Shown here: positions 1 through 6,664 of the stretch, piece by piece
Position numbering within the stretch: position 1 is the first letter of the stretch
How the letters are laid out: the number at the start of each line of letters is the position of its first letter
Assembly (NCBI GenBank): GCA_015489255.1
Contig: WGAD01000001.1
Location: 1 to 9,858 of the forward strand
DNA length: 9,858 nucleotides
Direction: 5' to 3'
Source of the DNA: Anaerolineales bacterium
GTDB lineage: Bacteria; Chloroflexota; Anaerolineae; Anaerolineales; Villigracilaceae
The notes under the pieces: generated by a model
The model's input: only the letters and a program-made list of their open reading frames with translations
What the model was told of the DNA's origin: nothing
Database searches by the model: none
Program-made: the position numbers and the translations under genes

Positions 1-509
1 ACGGCATGATCGAGCCTTTCGTCGATCGGCAGGTGCGCGACGGCGTGATCTCTTACGGGCTGTCTTCCTATGGTTACGATATCCGTGTTGCCGATGAATT
101 CAAAATCTTCACCAACGTCTTCGGCGCAACCGTCGACCCCAAAGCCTTCGACCCCAAAAGCATGGTCGATTTCCGGGGGGAGGTTTGCATCATCCCGCCC
201 AACTCTTTCGCCCTGGCGCGCACGGTGGAATACTTCCGCATTCCGCGCGGCGTGTTGACGGTCTGCCTGGGCAAATCGACCTACGCCCGCTGCGGCATCA
301 TCGTCAACGTCACGCCCTTTGAACCCGAATGGGAAGGCTATGTGACCCTGGAGATCTCCAACACCACCCCGTTGCCCGCCAGGATCTACGCCAACGAGGG
401 CATCGCCCAGGTGCTCTTTTTCGAGGGCGATGAGGAATGCGAGGTCTCTTACGCCGACAAAAAGGGGAAATACCAACGCCAGCAGACCATCGTCCTGCCC
501 AAGGTGTGA
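1..509 (+). CDS. dcd: dCTP deaminase (5' end outside window)
   Basis: Deaminates dCTP to dUTP, feeding dUMP and dTMP synthesis in the cytoplasm; some relatives also hydrolyse dUTP to dUMP. The reading frame is open through the left edge (first full codon at position 3), and the codons before the ATG at position 6 read Gly and probably His, matching the family's usual HGMIEPF, so that ATG is internal. I estimate fewer than 20 N-terminal residues are missing. Counting from that Met, the sequence shows [13 protein letters not shown] (residues 16-28), GKSTYARCG (89-97) holding the conserved Ser91 and Arg95, and LEISN (115-119), where Glu116 is the expected catalytic glutamate. The C-terminal KYQRQ segment (155-159) is typical. 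The stop at 507-509 lies 3 bases before thrC, suggesting one transcript. The family call is firm. Whether it is mono- or bifunctional cannot be read from this piece. Confidence 0.95.
   Translation, partial: GMIEPFVDRQVRDGVISYGLSSYGYDIRVADEFKIFTNVFGATVDPKAFDPKSMVDFRGEVCIIPPNSFALARTVEYFRIPRGVLTVCLGKSTYARCGIIVNVTPFEPEWEGYVTLEISNTTPLPARIYANEGIAQVLFFEGDEECEVSYADKKGKYQRQQTIVLPKV
501..506 (+). promoter_or_regulatory. Ribosome-binding site of thrC
   Basis: AAGGTG lies 6 bases before the ATG at 513 and sits within the last codons of dcd. It supports that start and suggests coupling of translation between the two genes. Confidence 0.5.
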
Positions 510-512
510 GCG

Positions 513-1553
513 ATGCAGCGCCAAGGCATTCTGGCCCGTTACGGCCCTTATTTTGACCTGCCCGCCCACACCCGTCCGGTCACTTTGCTGGAAGGCGGCA
601 CCCCGCTCATCCCCCTGCCGCGCCTGGCGCGCACGCTGGGGGCCGGCTGCCAGCTGTACGTCAAATACGAGGGGTTGAACCCCACCGGCTCGTTCAAAGA
701 CCGCGGGATGACCGCCGCCGTCAGCGAGGCCCTGGGGCGCGGCGCGCAAACGGTGATCTGCGCTTCCACCGGCAACACCGCCGCCAGCGCCGCCGCCTAC
801 GCTGCCCGCGCCGGGCTGCGCGCCGTGGTGCTCATCCCACAGGGGAAGGTTGCCGCGGGCAAACTGGCCGGCGCGCTGGCCTACGGTGCTCAAGTCATCC
901 AGATAGAGGGCTCCTTCGACGACGCCCTGCAGCTGGTGGTTGAGATCACCCGCACCACCCCGCTAGCCCTGGTTAACTCCATCAACCCTTACCGCCTGGA
1001 GGGGCAAAAAAGCGCCGCTTTCGAAATCTGTGATGAACTGGGAAGCGCCCCCGACTGGCTCTGCCTGCCGGTGGGCAACGCGGGCAACATCACCGCCTAC
1101 TGGATGGGTTTTCGGCAGTATGCACAGGGGTTGCCCCGTCTGCTGGGCGCCCAGGCGGCGGGCGCCGCCCCGCTGGTGCACGGACACCCCGTCGCCCAGC
1201 CGGAGACCGTCGCCACAGCCATCCGCATCGGACGGCCAGCCCGCGGCGAACAGGCCCTGCAAGCGGCGCAAGAATCGCAGGGGCGCATCGTGGCCGTTTC
1301 CGACGAGGCCATCTTGCAGGCGCAGCGTCTGCTGGCCGGTGAAGGGCTGTGGGTGGAACCCGCTTCCGCCGCCGGTTTGGCCGGCTTGCTTGCTGAAATC
1401 GAAGCCGGCCGGTTGGACCCGCGCGACAAGCGCATCGTCGTCGTTTGCACCGGGCACGGGCTAAAAGACCCGGACATTATCACCCGTGGCGGTTTTGCTC
1501 CCCGGGGCATCCCGGCAGAGCTGGATGCTCTGCGTCAGCTCCTGGGCGAATAA
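513..1553 (+). CDS. thrC: Threonine synthase
   Basis: Converts O-phospho-L-homoserine to L-threonine and phosphate with pyridoxal phosphate (PLP), the last step of threonine synthesis. At 346 residues it fits the short bacterial class. It shows the fold-type II PLP layout: NPTGSFKDRGM at residues 56-66 with Lys62 as the Schiff-base lysine, the substrate loop ASTGNTAASAAAY (84-96), the PLP phosphate-binding loop PVGNAGN (186-192), and TGHGLKDPD (313-321) near the C terminus, typical of threonine synthases. The ATG at 513 is preceded by AAGGTG (501-506), a usable ribosome-binding site lying over the end of dcd, so translational coupling is plausible. The last 19 bases overlap the antisense end of the GH13 gene. 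Other fold-type II enzymes (threonine dehydratase, cysteate synthase) are possible but the C-terminal motif favours ThrC. Confidence 0.93.
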   Translation: MQRQGILARYGPYFDLPAHTRPVTLLEGGTPLIPLPRLARTLGAGCQLYVKYEGLNPTGSFKDRGMTAAVSEALGRGAQTVICASTGNTAASAAAYAARAGLRAVVLIPQGKVAAGKLAGALAYGAQVIQIEGSFDDALQLVVEITRTTPLALVNSINPYRLEGQKSAAFEICDELGSAPDWLCLPVGNAGNITAYWMGFRQYAQGLPRLLGAQAAGAAPLVHGHPVAQPETVATAIRIGRPARGEQALQAAQESQGRIVAVSDEAILQAQRLLAGEGLWVEPASAAGLAGLLAEIEAGRLDPRDKRIVVVCTGHGLKDPDIITRGGFAPRGIPAELDALRQLLGE

Positions 1554-4210
1554 GCGTCGGGGACGGTGTTCTCACGCGGCGCGGAGGCCTCCTCCACCGG
1601 GGAGGGCGTCTCCGCGCCCGCGACTGGCATAGTCGCCGGCGAAAAGACCTCCTCGTAAAAGGCGTCCATATCTTGCACGCCACGCCCGGCCAGCATGTCG
1701 TGCACCAGCGCCCAGTTGGCCCCCTCCACAAAACGGAAATCCAGGAAAACCGCCGCCTGGTAAGCCGTCAAGGACAGGTAGAACCCCTCCTCTGCCAGCA
1801 AGCGGCAAGAGCGGATGAATTCCTGGCCGCTGACCAGGTCGCGGAAGATCACATACCCGTGGGCGGGCAGCGCCAGCCCCTCGGCCAGGTTGCATTGATG
1901 CAATTCGCCCTCGCGCTGCCAGGGCACAGAACCCCGCACCCAGCCGCTGGTTTGGGCGTAACGGTTGTGGTACACCACCAGGGCGCGTTCCTCGCCCAGG
2001 CGGTTGGAATAGGCAAAGACATTTTCGTCCACCCGGCCTTCTGCGGTGAAGAAATCATACAAGACGAAGGCCTCCACCCCGGCGAAGAGGCGCCGACGAT
2101 GCAGCAAGGGGAAAATGCGCTGCTCGTGCCCCCGCACCAGCGCTTCGTCCACCCTCTCTTGCCAGCGCGGCGCGCGAAACTCCATGCCGTATTTTTCGCG
2201 GAATCCCTCGACCTGCCCGTGACCAAAAAGCGGCAGTCCGGGCAGGGTGACCATCAACGTACAGACGCCAAAGTATTTTTCCGTCGTGCCAAACTGGACG
2301 GCAGCGGTGTCTTCGTCTGGGTTGTTCATGAAGTTGACAAACCGTTTGAGAATCTGGGGGTCGAAGGCCAGGGTGTCTTTGAGCAACTGGCGGTAACGCG
2401 CGTTGTCTTCGTCGCGGGTCATGTGCATAAAAGCGGAATTGTATACCCGGTGCATCCCCAGCGTGCGGACGAAGTACCCTTCCATCATCCAGAAGGCTTC
2501 GGCCAGCAAAAGCGTATCGGGGGCTTCTTGCGCCACCCGATCGACCACCTCGCGCCAGAACTCGCGCGGCATCCGGCGGTTGAATTCTTCCCGCGTCAGC
2601 CCGTGAGCGGCCCGCGAGGGGATGGCCCCACCCTCGCCGGGCGCCGGAAACCAAAGCCGCTGGATGTGCTTCTTCGCCAGGGTCATCGCCGCATCGAAAC
2701 GAATGATGGGGAAACGCCGGGCGACCTGCAAAATCGTCTCGATGACTTGCTCCCGCACGCCGGGGTGTAAATAATTCAGCTGCGCGGTATCGTTCCAGGG
2801 CATGGAGGTGCCATCGTTGCCGTGGTATATGTAGCGCACCTGCCCCGTGCGTCGGTCTTCCCACTTGAAAACAACCGCCGCATCGCTGCGATCGTAGTAA
2901 TGATCTTCCAGGAAGATCCCCACCCGGGGGTCGGAGGAGAGATCGGGCCCGGTAAAGGTATATCCCGGGAAGGGCGGCTCATCCAGCGAGAGAAACCAGT
3001 CCGGGTGTTCGATCACCCAGCGGGAATCGATCCCCATGTGGTTGGGGACCATATCCGCCGCCAGGCGCAGACCACGGGCGGCGGCCCGCCGCTGCAAGTC
3101 GGCCAGCGCCGCTTCTCCGCCCAGGTCGGCGGCGATGACGTAATCGTAGAGGGCGTAGGCCGAGGCCGCCGCTTCTTCATCGCCCATCAATTGCTTGATG
3201 CGCGCCGAGGCCCGGCTGCGCTCCCACAACCCGATCAGCCACAGGCCGCTGAAGCCGCTGTCCGCCAACCAGTCCAGCTCCGCATCGGGGATTTGATCCA
3301 GTCGTTGCACCGGGCGCCCATACTTGCGCGATAGCTGCGCCAGCCAAACGTAGGTGTTGCGCGCCAACAACACCAGCTGCGGCATCCAGTCCCGATCGAG
3401 GCTGAAGCCTTCTTCCGCGGGCATTTCATCGTAAACCGGCGGCTGGGGCGGCCCGGCTCCGCCTGCGCCCGGGGGTGGCGGCAGGGTTTCTTGCCAGTAA
3501 TCGCGGGCGCGCAACAAACGGCGGACGAAAGACTCGCCCAGAACGGCGCCCCAACGATCCACCAGATAGGTCAGCTGCCCGTCAAGAGAATGCGGCGCCG
3601 CCACCACCGGCGCCCGCAAAACGTCCAGCAAGGTTTCGCCGGTGGAGATCAGCGCCGGCTCGTCCAACAGGGCCGCTTGCAAGGCTTCCATCAGGGCGGA
3701 ATACGGCGTTGTCTCGCGCAGGGGGCGGTCATCGAAGAGCGGACGGAGCGGCATCCAGGCCGGGTTTTGGTTATCCAGCCAGAGAAGCAGCCCCTCTTCC
3801 AGCGCCGCAGCGCGGTGCGGGCGGTCGGGGCTGCCACCGCGCAGCCAGCGTTCAACCGCCTCCCGGCTGCGCAGGCCGTCTTCCGGCGGAAACAGGCGGA
3901 GCAAAGATTGCAAAACAGCATCGACCCGGCGGGCGCCGATCGCCTCGTCCAGCCGCTGCAACGCCCGCACAAAGAGGCCCGGTGTTTGCATTTCATATTG
4001 CCGCAGGATGAGGCGCAGGGCGGCTGCGATCAACCCGACGGCGTACACATCGGCGGCGGAAGGCGGTTGCCCTTGCGGCCAGTGGGCCGCCAAGCGGGCA
4101 GCCAGGGCATCTGCCAGCGCGCGGTCGTCCGTCGCCGTAGCTGCCAGCCCGTCGAAATCCAGGCGGTCGCGCCAGTCGGCACGCAAGGGGATCTTCCAAA
4201 GAAAAGGCAT
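1535..4210 (-). CDS. GH13 alpha-amylase-family protein with helical N-terminal module
   Basis: Probably acts on alpha-glucans or oligosaccharides as a hydrolase or transglycosylase; the substrate is unknown. The 891-residue product has no signal peptide, so it should be cytoplasmic. Residues 1-240 form an Ala/Leu/Arg-rich, mostly helical module that I do not recognise. A Pro/Gly-rich linker follows (about 242-263), then a GH13 TIM barrel from about 275: region I DMVPNH (386-391), region II with Arg504 and nucleophile Asp506, region III LLLAEAFW with acid/base Glu571. Region IV reads NNPDED (629-634) in place of the usual Asn-His-Asp, so the usual His is absent and Asp632 is the likely stabiliser. 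The conserved stretch LPGLPLFGHGQVEGF (656-670) follows. The tail after about 860 is acidic, Pro-rich and probably disordered. The gene is divergent from the sensor kinase and overlaps thrC tail to tail. Family is firm, specificity unknown. No strong Shine-Dalgarno precedes the ATG. Confidence 0.88.
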   Translation of the reverse strand: MPFLWKIPLRADWRDRLDFDGLAATATDDRALADALAARLAAHWPQGQPPSAADVYAVGLIAAALRLILRQYEMQTPGLFVRALQRLDEAIGARRVDAVLQSLLRLFPPEDGLRSREAVERWLRGGSPDRPHRAAALEEGLLLWLDNQNPAWMPLRPLFDDRPLRETTPYSALMEALQAALLDEPALISTGETLLDVLRAPVVAAPHSLDGQLTYLVDRWGAVLGESFVRRLLRARDYWQETLPPPPGAGGAGPPQPPVYDEMPAEEGFSLDRDWMPQLVLLARNTYVWLAQLSRKYGRPVQRLDQIPDAELDWLADSGFSGLWLIGLWERSRASARIKQLMGDEEAAASAYALYDYVIAADLGGEAALADLQRRAAARGLRLAADMVPNHMGIDSRWVIEHPDWFLSLDEPPFPGYTFTGPDLSSDPRVGIFLEDHYYDRSDAAVVFKWEDRRTGQVRYIYHGNDGTSMPWNDTAQLNYLHPGVREQVIETILQVARRFPIIRFDAAMTLAKKHIQRLWFPAPGEGGAIPSRAAHGLTREEFNRRMPREFWREVVDRVAQEAPDTLLLAEAFWMMEGYFVRTLGMHRVYNSAFMHMTRDEDNARYRQLLKDTLAFDPQILKRFVNFMNNPDEDTAAVQFGTTEKYFGVCTLMVTLPGLPLFGHGQVEGFREKYGMEFRAPRWQERVDEALVRGHEQRIFPLLHRRRLFAGVEAFVLYDFFTAEGRVDENVFAYSNRLGEERALVVYHNRYAQTSGWVRGSVPWQREGELHQCNLAEGLALPAHGYVIFRDLVSGQEFIRSCRLLAEEGFYLSLTAYQAAVFLDFRFVEGANWALVHDMLAGRGVQDMDAFYEEVFSPATMPVAGAETPSPVEEASAPRENTVPDAYSPRS
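1578..1618. other. GC-rich symmetric hairpin at the thrC/GH13 convergent junction
   Basis: GGCGCGGAG (1578-1586) and CTCCGCGCC (1610-1618) form a perfect 9-bp inverted repeat. Nested inside, CCTCC (1591-1595) pairs with GGAGG (1601-1605) around a 5-base loop. The 4-base segments between the stems can add one G-C and two G-U pairs. It begins 24 bases after the thrC stop and lies within the final codons of the GH13 gene. No T-tract follows on either strand, so it is not a classical intrinsic terminator, but it could halt transcription or protect 3' ends of thrC mRNA. Confidence 0.45.
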
Positions 4211-4254
4211 GGCTTTACGCTCGCTTTACAGTCTTCTGAATGCGGGTGTTTCCG

Positions 4255-4262
4255 AGTATACT
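4255..4262. promoter_or_regulatory. Palindromic -10-like element between divergent genes
   Basis: AGTATACT is a perfect palindrome that gives TATACT on both strands, one mismatch from the -10 consensus TATAAT. On the plus strand it ends 7 bases before the ATG at 4270, so transcription from it would start at or next to that codon, giving a leaderless message. On the minus strand TTGTTC (complement of 4278-4283) lies 17 bases upstream as a weak -35, with a start point some 40 bases before the GH13 ATG. The plus-strand -35 is poor. This is inference from sequence only. Confidence 0.4.
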
Positions 4263-4269
4263 TGATACG

Positions 4270-6522
4270 ATGGACTTGAACAACCTTGACATCGGGCTGG
4301 CAAGCCACTTCTTGATGGCCGGGCTGTACGTCTGGCCGCTGCTCGTCATCTGGCGACACCGCACGCACCAGGAGACCCTGGCCTGGCTGGCGCTGGTTTT
4401 TGGCCTCACCGGGCTGGTTTTGCAAGCCTGGCTGGGGTGGGGATTGCTTGGCCGGCTCGGCCCGGAAATTGTGGAACGCGGCAGCTGGTATCTGTTGCTG
4501 TTGCTGAGCATCGAAGCCCTGGCTTTGCTGCGGCGCTTTGTGCAAAAAGATAACAACGACCTGGTGCTGCTCCTGGGCCTGCTGTGGCTGCTGGCGCTCA
4601 TTCTGCTGGATGGCAACGTCTTTCGCCTGCCCGATGTCCTGTGGGAAAACGATCAACTGTACCTGCCGCGTTACCGGCTGGTTTTTGGCCTGGCGCTGGG
4701 TGGGTGGGCGCTGTTCTACGGCACGGCCATAGGGACAGCATACCGCACCGTCCGCCGCACCTGGCAAAGCTTGCACCGTAACCGCATCAGTTATTGGGTT
4801 TTCATCTTCGGTTTGCAGCTCGGGCACGATGCCTTGGTCTGGAACGGACGCATTCAGGGGGCCGGGGTCTTGCAATTGGCCGCACTGGGGATGCTGGCCT
4901 ACCTGCTCATCCAACACCACCTGCCAGACGTGCGCGAGATCATCCGCAACGGGATGACCTACTTCTTCACGGCCACCGCCCTGGCCGTGGCCTATGTGGT
5001 TCTGTTCATCGCCTGGCAGTGGCTGGCTCAGCAGATGAGCTGGCGCAGTTTGCTGCTGCCCAACGTCATCAGCGCCCTGATGACGGCTTTCCTGTTCAAC
5101 CCCATCTGGCGTTGGGTGCGAGCGGTGATGGAAAACCTGATGCCGGTGGAGTTCTACGACCCCACCGAAACGCTGCGTGATTACGGTTTGCACATCAGCA
5201 ATATCATTCGCGTGGACGAGCTGGCGAACGTCGCCGTCGGGTTGATCATCGATGCCCTGGAGCTCACCCGCGGCTTCCTCTTCCTCGTTGACCAAAAGAC
5301 CGATACCACCGGCAACCCGCGCTTCTTGCTGCGCGTGGCCGGAGAGAACCGCAGCATCCCCCTGGGGATGTTGCGCGTGGAAAGCCCCATCACCCAGGCC
5401 TTCTTGAAGAACAACCAGCCGCTGCTGCAATACGACATCGACTTGCTGCCGATCTACCAGAGCGCGCCCAACATGGAGCGCCAATGGCTCGCCAGCCTGA
5501 ATTGTGAAATCTACGTTCCCATCTTTGCCAAAAACCGCTGGATCGGTTTGCTGGCCCTGGGCGGCAAGTTGTCTGGCAATCGCTTCACCCGCGAAGACAT
5601 GAACGTGCTCAGCACCCTGGCCAACCAGACGGCAGTCGCGCTGGAAAACGCCCGCCTGGTAGAAAACCTGACCCGCCTGAACGAAGAGCTGAAAAACGCC
5701 TATCAGGCGCTGGATCGGGCCAACCGCCACCTGGAACGGCTAGACCGCACGAAATCGAACTTCATCAGCATTGCCTCGCACGAACTCCGCACCCCGCTGA
5801 CGGTGATGCGCGGCTATGTGGAGATGCTGCTGGAAGACCCGGCGCTGATGGAAAACCCCTATCACCGCCAGATGTTGCAAGGCATCCACCAGGGGACGCT
5901 GCGGCTGCACGAAATTATGGACTCCATGTTCGACATCGCCCAGATCGACACCCGCACCCTGGAGCTGCACCTGCAACCCATCGACCTGACCGAGCTGGTG
6001 AAGGCCGTCAGCAGCGAACTGGCTTCTCAGGCGCAGGCGCGCAAACAAACGCTGCGCGTGGAGCTGCCCAAGCTCCCCATCCTCAAAGCAGACCCCAACA
6101 CCCTGCGCAAGGTCTTCTACCATCTGATCACCAACGCCATCAAATTTACGCCGGACGGTGGCCGGATCACCATCCGCGGCCGGGCGCTGACCAGCAGCCG
6201 GGAATACCCCTCCGGGGCAGTGGAGATCATCGTCAGCGATACCGGCGTCGGCGTGGACCCCAACTTCCGCGAGTTGATCTTCACCAAGTTTTACCAACCG
6301 GAAGAAGACCTGAACCGCCATTCCACCGGCAAGACCAAATTCAAGGGCGGCGGCGCCGGGCTGGGGCTGGCGCTCTCGCGCGGCATTGTGGAGGCCCACG
6401 GCGGCAAGATCTGGGTAGAAAGCCCGGGTTACGACGAGGTCAACTTCCCCGGCAGCGACTTTCACGTTTTGCTGCCCATCCGCCTGCCCCATGAAGAAAA
6501 GACCATCGCTCGCCGCAAGTAA
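4270..6522 (+). CDS. Membrane-bound GAF-domain sensor histidine kinase (orphan)
   Basis: Senses a signal and autophosphorylates a histidine for transfer to a response regulator, which is not encoded in this window. With the ATG at 4270 the product has 750 residues. It shows about nine hydrophobic segments between residues 12 and 280 with short loops, a GAF-like domain at about 310-462, a coiled-coil linker (463-496), a HisKA domain with SHELRTPL holding phospho-acceptor His504, and a HATPase domain with N-box NAIKFT (Asn622), G1 DTGVGVD (from Asp657) and G2 GGGAGLGLALS (693-703). The lack of a large extracellular loop suggests sensing in the membrane or through GAF. An in-frame ATG at 4240 would add ten residues; I prefer 4270 because the only -10-like site lies between the two. 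Neither has a Shine-Dalgarno. A strong terminator follows the gene. Its ligand is unknown. Confidence 0.93.
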   Translation: MDLNNLDIGLASHFLMAGLYVWPLLVIWRHRTHQETLAWLALVFGLTGLVLQAWLGWGLLGRLGPEIVERGSWYLLLLLSIEALALLRRFVQKDNNDLVLLLGLLWLLALILLDGNVFRLPDVLWENDQLYLPRYRLVFGLALGGWALFYGTAIGTAYRTVRRTWQSLHRNRISYWVFIFGLQLGHDALVWNGRIQGAGVLQLAALGMLAYLLIQHHLPDVREIIRNGMTYFFTATALAVAYVVLFIAWQWLAQQMSWRSLLLPNVISALMTAFLFNPIWRWVRAVMENLMPVEFYDPTETLRDYGLHISNIIRVDELANVAVGLIIDALELTRGFLFLVDQKTDTTGNPRFLLRVAGENRSIPLGMLRVESPITQAFLKNNQPLLQYDIDLLPIYQSAPNMERQWLASLNCEIYVPIFAKNRWIGLLALGGKLSGNRFTREDMNVLSTLANQTAVALENARLVENLTRLNEELKNAYQALDRANRHLERLDRTKSNFISIASHELRTPLTVMRGYVEMLLEDPALMENPYHRQMLQGIHQGTLRLHEIMDSMFDIAQIDTRTLELHLQPIDLTELVKAVSSELASQAQARKQTLRVELPKLPILKADPNTLRKVFYHLITNAIKFTPDGGRITIRGRALTSSREYPSGAVEIIVSDTGVGVDPNFRELIFTKFYQPEEDLNRHSTGKTKFKGGGAGLGLALSRGIVEAHGGKIWVESPGYDEVNFPGSDFHVLLPIRLPHEEKTIARRK

Positions 6523-6526
6523 AAGG

Positions 6527-6540
6527 CAGATGAGAATCTG
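6527..6540 (+). other. Small GAGA-loop hairpin upstream of terminator
   Basis: CAGAT (6527-6531) pairs with ATCTG (6536-6540) around a GAGA tetraloop of the stable GNRA type. It sits between the kinase stop codon and the terminator hairpin and may protect the mRNA 3' end. The stem is only five pairs, so chance is possible. Confidence 0.35.
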
Positions 6541-6547
6541 ATATTCA

Positions 6548-6580
6548 GAAGGTTGTTGCCTGCCAACAGCCTTCTTTTTT
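6548..6580 (+). terminator. Rho-independent terminator of the sensor kinase gene
   Basis: An 11-bp stem (6548-6558 with 6564-6574, one G-U pair) closes a 5-base loop and is followed directly by six T residues (6575-6580). It lies 25 bases after the kinase stop codon and separates this gene from the downstream exporter operon. Confidence 0.9.
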
Positions 6581-6581
6581 G

Positions 6582-6593
6582 CGTAAAATTACG
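6582..6593 (+). promoter_or_regulatory. Candidate exporter promoter -10 inside a small palindrome
   Basis: CGTAAAATTACG has 5-bp arms around a central AA and contains TAAAAT (6584-6589), one mismatch from the -10 consensus. It is the most AT-rich stretch before the exporter. The position 17 bases upstream (TGCCAA, 6561-6566) falls inside the terminator stem and is a weak -35. The palindrome could also be an operator. Both readings are inferences. Confidence 0.35.
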
Positions 6594-6653
6594 TTAATCT
6601 ACAACGATTCGTCCCCTGGCAAGGACGCTCTATGGCGCCGGGGCGGATCGAAC

Positions 6654-6659
6654 AAGGAG
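6654..6659 (+). promoter_or_regulatory. Ribosome-binding site deciding the exporter start
   Basis: AAGGAG lies 5 bases before the ATG at 6665, a near-ideal Shine-Dalgarno. A weaker AAGGA (6621-6625) precedes an in-frame ATG at 6632. The stronger site and the position of the first membrane segment favour 6665. Confidence 0.75.
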
Positions 6660-6664
6660 CTTTC

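Noticed and set aside
501..1553. dcd and thrC as parts of a special pathway cluster
   Set aside because: They act in unrelated pathways; the 3-base gap shows shared transcription at most, not shared function.
1445..2770. A 441-codon open frame on the plus strand across the GH13 gene
   Set aside because: It lies antisense to the conserved GH13 regions II-IV and shows no motif of its own; it is a frame shadow.
4030..5730. A 566-codon open frame on the minus strand covering the kinase gene's 5' two thirds
   Set aside because: It is antisense to a gene with clear HisKA and GAF features, is rich in Gln, Pro and His without any domain, and reflects codon bias in GC-rich DNA.
5740..6492. A 250-codon minus-strand open frame opposite the kinase catalytic domains
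   Set aside because: It mirrors the codons of the HisKA and HATPase regions, has no ribosome-binding site that I can see and no recognisable domain.
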